DNA of 36,036 nucleotides, taken from positions 1 through 36,036 of the forward strand of contig CANFUO010000013.1 of the NCBI GenBank assembly GCA_947450225.1, read 5' to 3'. This stretch comes from Burkholderiaceae bacterium (GTDB lineage: Bacteria; Pseudomonadota; Gammaproteobacteria; Burkholderiales; Burkholderiaceae). Numbering within the stretch: position 1 is the stretch's first letter; each line of letters begins with the position of its first letter. Both the position numbers and the translations under genes were made by a program. This document shows positions 5,747 to 14,492 of the stretch, piece by piece. The notes beneath the pieces were generated by a model. It did no database searches, was not told where the DNA came from, and saw only the letters and a program-made list of their open reading frames with translations.

Positions 5747-8704
5747 TTGAATTCTCCGTTACTGGGACAAGCGATTGAACGCATAGAAGATGCGGCACTT
5801 TTACGAGGTGCTGGAAAGTATATGGATGATTTACCTATTTATCCAGGTACTTTATATGCGGCCGTGGTTCGCTCTCCCCTTCCTCATGCCAAAATTATTT
5901 CAATAGACGCATCTAAAGCAATGGCCCTTAAGGGAGTTCGCGAGATATTGCTCCCGGAAGATATTGCTAAATTCTCGAAACCTTTGTTAGGTGCTGTGAA
6001 GTCTGAGATGCGTCAATGGGTTCTCGCCATGGATCGAGTTCGTTATGTCGGTGAACCCATTGCGATGGTACTTGCGGAGTCAAGGGCATTAGCGGAGGAT
6101 GGTGCTGAATTAGTAGAGATTGAATACGAGTCCTTACCTGCGCTAGTTGATATAAAAAAAGCGATACAAGATGATGCGATCATTCTTCATCCCGGAACCA
6201 CCGGCAATTGTGTTTCAGACCGGTCATTTCGTTATGGCAACCCGGAAGAAGCCTTTTCAAAAGCTGATCATGTCATGAGTATCGATATTGATTACCCCCG
6301 AAATTCATGTACACCGATTGAGACTTCCGGTGTAATTGCAAGCTGGTCTCAAGCGGATGAGTCCTACCAAGTTACTTCAAATTTTATGGGGCCATTCTCC
6401 TTACATACTGTAATGGCAATGGCACTGAATGTTCCCGCAAATAAGTTGCGTCATCAATGTCCACCTGATTCGGGGGGTAGTTTTGGAGTCAAACAATCTG
6501 CTTTGCCATATATTGTTTTATGTTGCCTTGCATCTCGCAAAGTAGGGCGACCTGTAAAGTTTATTGAGGATCGCTTAGAGCATTTGGTTGCTGCCACATC
6601 AGCAACTGCTAGATCAACAACTATCAAAGCAGCATTTACAAATGATGGCAGAATATTAGCCCTTGATTATGACCAGTTAGAAGACTGCGGCGCCTATTTA
6701 AGAGCTCCTGAGCCTGCAACTCTCTATCGTATGCATGGCTGCTTAACGGGGGCCTATGATATTGAGCATCTTTTAGTACGTAATCGCGTTGTGGTCATTA
6801 ATAAGACACCTTCAGGATTAGTTAGAGGATTTGGTGGACCGCAGGTTTATTTTGCTTTGGAGCGCTTAGTTCACCAGATTGCTAAACGCTTGAATAAAAC
6901 GTATTTTGAAATCACAGCATTAAATTATGTAAAAAAAGAACAGTTTCCATTTCAGGCGGCAGCTGGGGCGCTATTAGATTCAGGGGACTATATACAAGCA
7001 CAAGAACTTGTAAAGAAATCGATTACATATCAAAAAATCCTTGAGCGTAAACAAGAGGCATTAAAAGAAGGTCGGTGGTACGGCATTGGATATGCATCGA
7101 TTGTGGAGCCATCCATCTCTAATATGGGATATATTGCCACTGTATTAACCAAGGAGCAAAGAGATAAAGCTGGACCAAAAAATGGTGCAATTACTTCTGT
7201 CACCGTAAGTATTGATCCCCTGGGAGGTGTGTTAGTAAATATTGCTTCTGCGCCAGCTGGGCAAGGACATCAAACTGTGATTCGACAAGTTGTCGCTGAT
7301 GTTTTTGGAGTATCGTTAAAAGTGATTACGGTCAATGTTGATTTTGATACACATAAAGATGCCTGGTCTGTTGCGGCTGGTAATTATTCAAGCCGATTTG
7401 CTGGGGCTGTTGCGGGAACAGCCCACTTAGCAGCTGATAAATTAAAGGAACGAATTTTAAAATATGCAAAACATGTCTTATCCGCAGATCATGATGCGCT
7501 AGTGTTTGCGAACGACACCATCACAGATCCCAAGACAAATCAAAATATGCCATTTTCACGCATATGTGGCGCTTTTCATTGGGCGCCGGCACTTGTTGCG
7601 CAGGCTGTTGGAGATGATAAATCTTTAGCGCTTCGCGAAACCGTATTTTGGAGTGCTTCGACATTACATGCAACGGATGAAAAAGACCGTATTAATACTT
7701 CGGCGGCATATGGATTTGCGCTTGATGTATGTGGCATTGAAATAGACCCGATGACTTGCACGGCAAGGATTGATCAATACATTACGTTACATGATGCGGG
7801 TGTAATTTTGAATCCCGCCTTAGCGGATGGACAAATTTATGGTGCGTTTAGCCAAGGTGTTGGCGCTGCATTACTTGAGGAGTTTGTTTATAGTTCGGAT
7901 GGTAATTTTTTATCAGGCACATTTGCGGATTATCGAGTACCCACGGCTTGGGAGATTCCTGTACCAACAATTATTCACATGGAGTCGCCGAGCCCATTTA
8001 CGCCATTAGGTGCAAAAGGTCTTGGCGAAGGAAATAATATGAGTACCCCGGTTTGTATTGCGAATGCAATTGCAGATGCAATAGGGTATGACGATATACG
8101 ATTGCCGGCTACTCCAACTCGAATACACGAATGGTTGGTTAAAGCAAAAAAAATAGAACCAAGGAAAATTACTACAGTTAAATCAGCTCATCGGGCAGAT
8201 ATGCCTTTAGGAGCGCAGGGACAAATTGAATTTGGAGTTAGCGCCGAGAAAATTTTTCAGGTATTACTAGACCCTGAGCGCTTAAAAAATGTCATTCCTG
8301 GTTGTGAGTCAATAATCCAAACTCGAGAAGGGTCAGACATTCTTTATCAATGTATTGCGGTTGTCCGGATCGGGGTTATCAAAGCGAGATTTACTGCGTT
8401 ACTACGTATAAGTGAAATCCATCAACCAAACGAATTTGTTCTATCCGGAGAAGGAAGAGGACCACTGGGGTATGCAGAAGGATTTGGAAAAGTTAATTTA
8501 CATAAAGTGGGTGAAAGAACTCAATTATCGTATGACTATCAAGCCAAGATTTCAGGAAAGTTGGCCGCGGTTGGCAGTCGCCTTGTAGAGGGCAGTATTC
8601 GAATTGTTCTCGATCAATTATTTAAGTCATTAGCAAGAGAAGCTGGTGAGCAAAAAGCAAGCTGGCTAACAAAGATGAAAGCAAAATATAAGGGAGTCGA
8701 ATGA
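5747..8704 (+). CDS. hmfA: Molybdenum hydroxylase large subunit fused to CoxG; likely 2-furoyl-CoA dehydrogenase HmfA
   Basis: A 985-aa xanthine-dehydrogenase-family molybdopterin subunit. The N-terminus holds the aldehyde-oxidase a/b hammerhead (R-I-E-D-A-A-L-L-R-G-A-G-K-Y at 12-25). Mo-cofactor contacts are V-R-G-F-G-G-P-Q (359-366) and G-Q-G-H (505-508); the catalytic Glu is probably E761 in G-A-K-G-L-G-E-G. From about residue 819 the chain continues into a CoxG/SRPBCC domain (to about 965), normally a separate protein. The start is TTG, with a GGGGGTAGG ribosome site; the next ATG would remove the conserved N-terminus. With the four genes after it, the order matches hmfABCDE, where this subunit hydroxylates C5 of the 2-furoyl-CoA ring. 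The enzyme class is certain; the furoyl-CoA substrate is inferred from gene order. Confidence 0.82.
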   Translation: MNSPLLGQAIERIEDAALLRGAGKYMDDLPIYPGTLYAAVVRSPLPHAKIISIDASKAMALKGVREILLPEDIAKFSKPLLGAVKSEMRQWVLAMDRVRYVGEPIAMVLAESRALAEDGAELVEIEYESLPALVDIKKAIQDDAIILHPGTTGNCVSDRSFRYGNPEEAFSKADHVMSIDIDYPRNSCTPIETSGVIASWSQADESYQVTSNFMGPFSLHTVMAMALNVPANKLRHQCPPDSGGSFGVKQSALPYIVLCCLASRKVGRPVKFIEDRLEHLVAATSATARSTTIKAAFTNDGRILALDYDQLEDCGAYLRAPEPATLYRMHGCLTGAYDIEHLLVRNRVVVINKTPSGLVRGFGGPQVYFALERLVHQIAKRLNKTYFEITALNYVKKEQFPFQAAAGALLDSGDYIQAQELVKKSITYQKILERKQEALKEGRWYGIGYASIVEPSISNMGYIATVLTKEQRDKAGPKNGAITSVTVSIDPLGGVLVNIASAPAGQGHQTVIRQVVADVFGVSLKVITVNVDFDTHKDAWSVAAGNYSSRFAGAVAGTAHLAADKLKERILKYAKHVLSADHDALVFANDTITDPKTNQNMPFSRICGAFHWAPALVAQAVGDDKSLALRETVFWSASTLHATDEKDRINTSAAYGFALDVCGIEIDPMTCTARIDQYITLHDAGVILNPALADGQIYGAFSQGVGAALLEEFVYSSDGNFLSGTFADYRVPTAWEIPVPTIIHMESPSPFTPLGAKGLGEGNNMSTPVCIANAIADAIGYDDIRLPATPTRIHEWLVKAKKIEPRKITTVKSAHRADMPLGAQGQIEFGVSAEKIFQVLLDPERLKNVIPGCESIIQTREGSDILYQCIAVVRIGVIKARFTALLRISEIHQPNEFVLSGEGRGPLGYAEGFGKVNLHKVGERTQLSYDYQAKISGKLAAVGSRLVEGSIRIVLDQLFKSLAREAGEQKASWLTKMKAKYKGVE

Positions 8705-9528
8705 AAAGCGCCCCATTTGCCGTTTATCAACCTAAATCGTTACGTGATGCAGTAAAGCTATCTGCTACACATGGTGAAGATGCAAAGATTATTGCAGGTG
8801 GACAAACTTTAGTTCCAATGTTGGCGATGCGTATTGCAACGCCTACTATTTTGATTGATATAAACGATGTTAAAGAACTTTCGATAATTGTAGAGAAAGA
8901 CGATTGTATTGAGGTTGGAGCTGCGGTTTCACAAGCTAAATTAGAGGATTATTTAGCGCATAAAAATGCTCACCCATTATTGGCGACGATGATGCCTTGG
9001 ATTGCACACCGCCCAATTCGTAATCGTGGTACGGTAGGTGGATCTATTGCGCATGCAGATCCAAGTGCAGAATTAGTTCTAGCTTTATCAATTTTGCAAG
9101 GTTGGGTAGTTCTCGCAAACGCACAAAAACAGAGAAAAGTATTTGCACAAGAATTTTTTATAGGTGCGTTGCAGACCGATCGCCAAATGGATGAGATTCT
9201 AGTGCAAATCGTTTTCCCTAAATTAGATAAAAACGCTCAATATGGATTTGTAGAGTATGGGTATCGACATGGTGATTTTGCTGTCGTTTCCGTAGCGCTG
9301 ATTAAAAACGATCAAGAATGGACCTTTGCATATGGCGGAATTAATGATACTCCTCAAGTTTTCAAAGAAAATCTAGCAACGCATCAAGATGCTTTAGCAT
9401 TTGTCGCGCATTTAGCTAATACGGTAAATGTTCGTGAAGACCCTACTGCTAGTTCAGACTTAAGAAGGCATTTGATGCAAAGCCAAAGTGAATTGTTGAT
9501 CAAACAAATTGAATTAGCAAAGGAGTGA
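8701..9528 (+). CDS. hmfB: Molybdenum hydroxylase FAD subunit; likely HmfB
   Basis: A 275-aa CoxM-type FAD-binding subunit. The two flavin signatures are A-G-G-Q-T-L (32-37) and I-R-N-R-G-T-V-G-G-S-I-A-H-A-D-P (106-121). It passes electrons from the iron-sulfur subunit to an acceptor. The chain has a single Cys, so it lacks the extra [4Fe-4S] loop of 4-hydroxybenzoyl-CoA reductase, which argues against that enzyme. Its ATG overlaps the stop of the large subunit by 4 nt (ATGA), so translation is coupled. The class is secure; the substrate is inferred from gene order. Confidence 0.85.
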   Translation: MKSAPFAVYQPKSLRDAVKLSATHGEDAKIIAGGQTLVPMLAMRIATPTILIDINDVKELSIIVEKDDCIEVGAAVSQAKLEDYLAHKNAHPLLATMMPWIAHRPIRNRGTVGGSIAHADPSAELVLALSILQGWVVLANAQKQRKVFAQEFFIGALQTDRQMDEILVQIVFPKLDKNAQYGFVEYGYRHGDFAVVSVALIKNDQEWTFAYGGINDTPQVFKENLATHQDALAFVAHLANTVNVREDPTASSDLRRHLMQSQSELLIKQIELAKE

Positions 9529-9538
9529 ATAGATAACT

Positions 9539-10048
9539 ATGTCACAACTACCGTTTAGCGAAAAAATTTCTGTTGAAGTAAATGTTAATGGCGAAAAGCG
9601 ATCAGCTGATTGTGAATATAGAACTACTTTGGGAGATTTTTTGCGTCATGGGCTTGGCCTTACTGGAACGCATTATGGGTGCGAGCATGGTGTTTGCGGT
9701 GCTTGTACCATTCATGTGGATGGCGAGCCAGTCAGGTCGTGCTTGATGTTTGCGTATCAAGCCAATGGCAAAGAAATTCAAACGGTGGAAGGGTTGGCCT
9801 CGAAAGAAGAACTAAGTGATTTACAAGCCGCATTTAGGAAACACCATGCTTTGCAATGCGGATTTTGTACCCCTGGGTTTTTAATGACGAGTTCTAAATT
9901 TTTAGACAACAACCCCAATCCAACTGAACAACAAGTTCGTGAAGCTATTTCTGGAAATATATGTCGCTGTACAGGTTATAAAGGAATTGTAGAAGCCATA
10001 TTAGACGTTGCCAACCAAAGGAACATTCGGGGAGCCAGAGTATGTTAG
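9539..10048 (+). CDS. hmfC: Molybdenum hydroxylase 2Fe-2S subunit; likely HmfC
   Basis: A 169-aa CoxS-type small subunit with two [2Fe-2S] clusters. The plant-type cluster uses C48, C53, C56 and C68 (Y-G-C-E-H-G-V-C-G-A-C ... S-C-L); the second uses C107, C110, C142 and C144 (C-G-F-C-T-P-G ... I-C-R-C-T-G-Y). All eight ligands are present, so the subunit should be functional. It relays electrons between the molybdenum centre and FAD. It starts 10 nt after the FAD subunit and overlaps the ligase gene by 7 nt. Confidence 0.88.
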   Translation: MSQLPFSEKISVEVNVNGEKRSADCEYRTTLGDFLRHGLGLTGTHYGCEHGVCGACTIHVDGEPVRSCLMFAYQANGKEIQTVEGLASKEELSDLQAAFRKHHALQCGFCTPGFLMTSSKFLDNNPNPTEQQVREAISGNICRCTGYKGIVEAILDVANQRNIRGARVC

Positions 10049-11580
10049 ATCTAGGCCGGACTTTTTTACAAGCGGTAGAGCGATGCCCTAGGCACTTAGC
10101 GATTGTCGATGGGCAACAACGCTATACCTATGCAGAGTGGGCACTTTTTATTGGAGCCTTAGAGCAATATCTTCTCCAGCAAGGATTAAAAAAAGGAGAT
10201 CGTGTTTTAAGTATTCTACAAAACCGCTTTGAGGCTGCAACTTTGCACTGGGCATGCCAGATGGCTGGCATTACGATTGTTCCGGTGAATTGGCGAGCAA
10301 AGGCAGATGAACTAGCCTTTTATTTGAATAATTCCCAATCAAAACTAATTTTCTATGAAGCCACTAGTGCTGGTGAGTTAGCCCTCGTATTAAAAGATCA
10401 AAAAGTTCCTGCGGTGTTTTGTGGCCCAGAAGACGGATTAGTAGAAAAGCCAATACTTTTTTCACAATGTATTGCGCAGGCTAAAATGCCTACCCCTCTT
10501 GCTAGTACAACAGATTGTTCAGTGATGTTGTACACATCTGGGACTACGGGTAAGCCTAAAGGGGTTCCTAGAACACAAGGTGCTGAACGTGCGGCGGGTA
10601 TTGCCCATATCGCACAAAATCAGTATCGAAATTACGAGGTTACTTTAGGTGTGATGCCTTTGTATCATACGATGGGGGTGAGAACGTTACTCGCATTGTG
10701 CTTAGGAAATGGAACATATGTCGCCCTTCCAAAATGGCATGCCCCTACTGCGATTGATTTAATTGCTCAAGAAAAAGTTTCACATTTATACCTTGTACCG
10801 ACTTTGTATCATGATTTAATTAATGCACCCAACTTTAATTCGGATTTAGTGAAGACGACAACTAAACTTGGTTTTGCTGGAGCACCTATGCATGATGCAC
10901 TGTTGTTAGAGCTCAATGAACTTTTTAAACCGGAGTTATTTGTCAATCACTATGGCTCCAGTGAAATTTACACTTTTACAATAAATCAACAGGCTGTTGA
11001 AAAGCCTGGTAGTGCTGGTAGAGCTGGGCTCAATGGACGAATTAGAGTAGTTGCATTAGATAATGCACCACATAAAGCAAGTGCTGAAGATGTTTTGTTG
11101 CCTTCAGTAGAGGGTCAAATTATTTGTGACTTACAAAGTGATGAAGCTTTTGCTGGATATTGGCAGAGGCCGGATGCGAATGAAAAATCATTACGCGATG
11201 GATGGTACTTTACAGGCGATACGGGGTATTTTGATCAGGATGGCGAACTGTTTGTTACAGGTCGCGTGGATGACATGATTATTTCTGGTGGTGAAAATAT
11301 TTCGCCAGTGGAAATTGAGTCCCTCTTATCGTTACATCCTGCAGTTGATGAAGTTGCTGTTGCGGGCATTAAGGATGAACGCCTTGGTCAAAAAGTAGTT
11401 GCTTTTATTCATCTCAAAGAAAATGTGTTGCCAGAGGAGTTAGATCTTTATTGTAAAGAGTCTGAATTACTCAACTTTAAGCGCCCTAGACAATATGTGT
11501 TTGTTAAGGAGATTCCAAAATCTCCAGTAGGAAAAATATTAAGAAGAAAATTAGTCGCTGGTGAATACGAATTAAGTTAA
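10042..11580 (+). CDS. hmfD: Acyl-CoA synthetase (AMP-forming); likely 2-furoyl-CoA synthetase HmfD
   Basis: A 512-aa ANL-superfamily ligase with all core motifs: phosphate loop Y-T-S-G-T-T-G-K-P-K-G (164-174), Y-G-S-S-E motif, adenine/ribose-binding T-G-D-T (D393), the hinge region G-R-V-D-D-M-I, and the catalytic Lys498 in S-P-V-G-K-I-L. It activates a carboxylic acid with ATP and CoA. Placed directly after a three-subunit molybdenum hydroxylase and before a crotonase, it best matches furoyl-CoA synthetase, the entry step of furoate degradation. A benzoate- or hydroxycinnamate-type acid cannot be excluded from sequence alone. Confidence 0.82.
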   Translation: MLDLGRTFLQAVERCPRHLAIVDGQQRYTYAEWALFIGALEQYLLQQGLKKGDRVLSILQNRFEAATLHWACQMAGITIVPVNWRAKADELAFYLNNSQSKLIFYEATSAGELALVLKDQKVPAVFCGPEDGLVEKPILFSQCIAQAKMPTPLASTTDCSVMLYTSGTTGKPKGVPRTQGAERAAGIAHIAQNQYRNYEVTLGVMPLYHTMGVRTLLALCLGNGTYVALPKWHAPTAIDLIAQEKVSHLYLVPTLYHDLINAPNFNSDLVKTTTKLGFAGAPMHDALLLELNELFKPELFVNHYGSSEIYTFTINQQAVEKPGSAGRAGLNGRIRVVALDNAPHKASAEDVLLPSVEGQIICDLQSDEAFAGYWQRPDANEKSLRDGWYFTGDTGYFDQDGELFVTGRVDDMIISGGENISPVEIESLLSLHPAVDEVAVAGIKDERLGQKVVAFIHLKENVLPEELDLYCKESELLNFKRPRQYVFVKEIPKSPVGKILRRKLVAGEYELS

Positions 11581-11593
11581 TTTAGGAAAAAAA

Positions 11594-12400
11594 ATGAGTC
11601 AATTAAGTCATCCCTATGCCAATATATTAAAAGACCTTGATGGGTTTTATGTTGAAATTAATGAAGAGAAAAAACGAGCCGATATTGTTCTAAAGCGCCC
11701 GCCTTTTAATGTAATTATGATGCCACAGCGTGATCAGTTAAGGGCATGTTTTGAAGCTTTGGACGCAGATGATCGCGTTCGGATTATTGTCCTTCGATCT
11801 GAAGGGGAGCATTTTTCAAGTGGTGGGGATATAAAAGGATTTTTAGAGGCAAGTCCTGAGCATGTTTCAAAATTAGCTTGGAATATTGCCGCGCCAGCAA
11901 GATGCAGTAAACCAGTGATTGCTGCGAATCAAGGCTATTGCTTTGGAGTTGGTTTTGAGATTTCATTAGCATGTGATTTCCGAATTGCAACTAGCTCAAC
12001 TTTATATGCTCTACCTGAACAAAAACTAGGTCAAATACCTGGCTCAGGGGGATCAGCTAGACTACAAAAAATGGTTGGTATTACACGCACGAAGGATATT
12101 GTCATGCGGTCAAGACGTATTTCAGGTCAACAAGCGTTCGACTGGGGAGTTGCAACGATGGTAGTTACGGATGCGGAGTTATCGGCTTCAGTTGATGCGC
12201 TGGTTGATGAGTTATTGGCATTTTCACCTATTGCACAAAGAACCGCCAAAAAACTGCTTAACGATACGGATGATTCGTTATTAAGTACTGCAATTGAATT
12301 AGAAGGACATTCGTATAGTCGTTTACGAATGACAGAAGATTTTAAAGAAGGAGTAACTGCTTTTCATAGTAAACGTTCCCCGAATTTCACAGGGAAATAA
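11594..12400 (+). CDS. hmfE: Crotonase-family protein; likely HmfE
   Basis: A 268-aa enoyl-CoA hydratase/isomerase-fold protein. Oxyanion-hole elements are S-S-G-G-D (75-79) and Q-G-Y-C-F-G-V-G-F-E (113-122); E142 in P-E-Q-K-L-G is the likely acid/base. In the furoate pathway the crotonase-family HmfE acts after ring hydroxylation, on the lactone/2-oxoglutaroyl-CoA stage that yields 2-oxoglutarate. That reaction is known from the family; its assignment here rests on gene order. Generic enoyl-CoA hydration is the alternative. It lies 13 nt after the ligase and 21 nt before a transporter binding protein, in one transcription unit. Confidence 0.78.
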   Translation: MSQLSHPYANILKDLDGFYVEINEEKKRADIVLKRPPFNVIMMPQRDQLRACFEALDADDRVRIIVLRSEGEHFSSGGDIKGFLEASPEHVSKLAWNIAAPARCSKPVIAANQGYCFGVGFEISLACDFRIATSSTLYALPEQKLGQIPGSGGSARLQKMVGITRTKDIVMRSRRISGQQAFDWGVATMVVTDAELSASVDALVDELLAFSPIAQRTAKKLLNDTDDSLLSTAIELEGHSYSRLRMTEDFKEGVTAFHSKRSPNFTGK

Positions 12401-12421
12401 TTTTAACTAAAGGAGATAGAC

Positions 12422-13594
12422 ATGCAAATCAAGAAAATAGTATTAGCAATTAGTTCAGTAGTATTAGGTTCATCCCTTGCCGTTGCTGCAGAACCATCAA
12501 TTAAGATCGGCGTAGTGACACCGTTGTCTGGAACATATACGCCGATTGGCCAACAGGTAAAAATGGGCATAGAGTTGGCAACGAAAGAAGTTAATGCCGC
12601 GGGAGGCATTATGGGTCGCAAAGTAGAACTGATTTTTGAAGACGAGGAAGCAAATCCTGCTGTAGCTACTCAAAAGGCGGAAAAGCTATTTCAAGTATCG
12701 AACGTTGATTTTCTAACCGGCACTGTTAACTCCGGATCTACTTTAGCAGTCGGACAGTTAGCTGAGCGAAATAATAAATTGATTGCAACTACTGTGTCCT
12801 TTGCAGATTCAATTACGGGTGATAAGTGCTCTCCAAACGTTTTCCGAGTCAATGCACGTGCCGGAATGCAGTCTGCTGCTCTTGCAGCGTGGCTTGCAAA
12901 AGAAAAACCGAATGCAAATGTTTTTTTTATTGGACCGGATTATGAAATGGGTCGATCAACAGTGGCAGCATTTAAAAAGGCAGCTGAAGAAAAGGGCGCT
13001 AAATCAGTAGGTGAAATTTTTGCACCACTCGACAATAAAGACTATTCTCCCTATTTTGGACAAGTTCGCGCCGCAAAGCCAAACGTAATTTATACATCAG
13101 TAGCTGGCAATGACACGGTTCGACTCTTAACGCAAATGAGTGAGTATGGCGTCAATAAAGGAATTACTTTGGTAGGTGCTGCGGGAACCGTCACCTCACA
13201 AAACATTACAGCTATTGGTTCTGCCGCAGAAGGCTATGTAACTGGTGTCGGTTATTCCGCGAAGGCCGATACACCAGCCAACAAAAAGTTTTTAACCGCC
13301 TTTCAAGCCGAGTTTAAAACAGCACCTGATTTGTATGGGACTGACTCGTATGGTTTGATTTATTTTTACAAAGCTGCTGTAGAAAAAGCAAAATCAACCG
13401 AGACCGACAAAGTAAGGGCGGCAATGAAAGATCTTGAATGGGCCACACCTCAAGGCATGAAAAAAATGCGCGCTGGTGATCATCAGGCTATGCAAGAAAT
13501 GTATGCCGTCAAAATTGAAGGCGGTCAGTTTAACGTTATCAGTCGTGTTCCTGCAGATCAGGCAATCGGACCAGATACCTGCACACGTTTTTAA
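12422..13594 (+). CDS. HAAT-type ABC transporter substrate-binding protein (system 1)
   Basis: A 390-aa periplasmic binding protein of the Leu/Ile/Val (Peripla_BP_6) type. The signal peptide is residues 1 to about 23 (ending A-V-A-A), and the mature start I-K-I-G-V-V-T-P-L-S-G-T-Y is typical of the family. A strong AAAGGAG ribosome site precedes it. Family members bind branched-chain amino acids, but many in Burkholderiales and Rhodopseudomonas bind aromatic acids. Because it sits 21 nt after the furoate-type enzymes, a furanic or aromatic acid ligand is the better guess. Its own permeases and ATPases follow immediately. Confidence 0.88.
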   Translation: MQIKKIVLAISSVVLGSSLAVAAEPSIKIGVVTPLSGTYTPIGQQVKMGIELATKEVNAAGGIMGRKVELIFEDEEANPAVATQKAEKLFQVSNVDFLTGTVNSGSTLAVGQLAERNNKLIATTVSFADSITGDKCSPNVFRVNARAGMQSAALAAWLAKEKPNANVFFIGPDYEMGRSTVAAFKKAAEEKGAKSVGEIFAPLDNKDYSPYFGQVRAAKPNVIYTSVAGNDTVRLLTQMSEYGVNKGITLVGAAGTVTSQNITAIGSAAEGYVTGVGYSAKADTPANKKFLTAFQAEFKTAPDLYGTDSYGLIYFYKAAVEKAKSTETDKVRAAMKDLEWATPQGMKKMRAGDHQAMQEMYAVKIEGGQFNVISRVPADQAIGPDTCTRF

Positions 13595-13607
13595 TTAAAG
13601 GCTGTAT

Positions 13608-14492
13608 ATGTTAGAAAGTTTGCAGTATATATTTGCACCGCAAATCATCAATGGTTTTTCCATTGGTGTTGCGGTGATATTAATGGCATTAGGTTTGACC
13701 ATCATTTTTGGTCTGCTTGATGTCATTAATATGTCTCATGGGGAGTTTTATGCTGCAGGAGCGTTCCTCAGCGTTTCCCTGATGAGTATTGGCATTTCGT
13801 TTTGGTGGACATTGATTCTTGTGCCATTGCTTTTAATACCATTTGGCGTTTTGATGCAAGAGTTGCTCATTAAAAGAGTTTTTCACCATAAGGATCGCCA
13901 CATTCTCACTTTGTTATTAACATTTGGTGTTGCAACTATCTTAGAAGATTTATACAAAATCATTTGGGGTGCCAATACCGCCAAACCTGCAACGCCAATA
14001 ACTGGTGCAAGTGAGGTTTTGGGTGTGATGTTTCCTAACTACCGATTATTTCTTATGGTATTTGGAGCGGCATTAATTTTTGCAGTATGGTTGTTGATTT
14101 ATAAAACCTCAATTGGCTCAATTGTGCGTGCTGCGACTTTAGACCGAGATATGAGTGCGTCATTAGGGATTCCAGTAAACAAAGTATATGCATTAACTTT
14201 TGCGTTTGGTGTGGCGCTCGCTGCTTTATCAGGAGTTTTATTAGCCCCTATTTATTCAGTTTTTCCTACGATGGGTAAAGACTTTATTTTAATGGCATTT
14301 GCTGTAGTGATAGTCGGAGGATTAGGCAGTATTAAGGGGGCGGTGATTGCAGGCATACTTCTAACGCAATTACAATCTTTATCCTCTTTATATATTTCGC
14401 CCGTGTGGTCGGATCCGATTGTGTTTGCCGTCATGGTACTTGTGCTGATGTTTAAGCCCAGTGGTTTATATGCGGGCATGAAAAATGGATAA
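13608..14492 (+). CDS. HAAT ABC transporter permease, LivH type (system 1)
   Basis: A 294-aa inner-membrane permease with about eight hydrophobic helices and the LivH-like opening G-F-S-I-G-V-A-V-I-L-M-A-L-G-L-T-I-I-F-G. The conserved cytoplasmic coupling region R-A-A-T-L-D-R-D-M-S-A-S-L-G-I contacts the ATPase. It overlaps the LivM-type gene by 8 nt. It forms one half of the membrane channel of system 1. Confidence 0.9.
   Translation: MLESLQYIFAPQIINGFSIGVAVILMALGLTIIFGLLDVINMSHGEFYAAGAFLSVSLMSIGISFWWTLILVPLLLIPFGVLMQELLIKRVFHHKDRHILTLLLTFGVATILEDLYKIIWGANTAKPATPITGASEVLGVMFPNYRLFLMVFGAALIFAVWLLIYKTSIGSIVRAATLDRDMSASLGIPVNKVYALTFAFGVALAALSGVLLAPIYSVFPTMGKDFILMAFAVVIVGGLGSIKGAVIAGILLTQLQSLSSLYISPVWSDPIVFAVMVLVLMFKPSGLYAGMKNG

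Noticed and set aside
8701-9528. 4-Hydroxybenzoyl-CoA reductase
   Set aside because: The FAD subunit has only one Cys and ordinary length, so the [4Fe-4S] insert of that reductase is missing; the nearby O2-using enzymes also suggest an aerobic pathway.
5747-10048. Aerobic CO dehydrogenase (coxMSL) reading of the Mo-hydroxylase genes
   Set aside because: The large subunit reads V-R-G-F-G-G-P-Q at the active-site loop, not the A-Y-x-C-S-F-R of true CO dehydrogenase, and a ligase and crotonase follow.
11784-11990. Minus-strand frames of 60-140 codons across the operon (for example here, 206-526 and 17978-18391)
   Set aside because: They lie inside well-supported plus-strand genes, have no ribosome sites, domains or signal peptides, and read as shadow frames.
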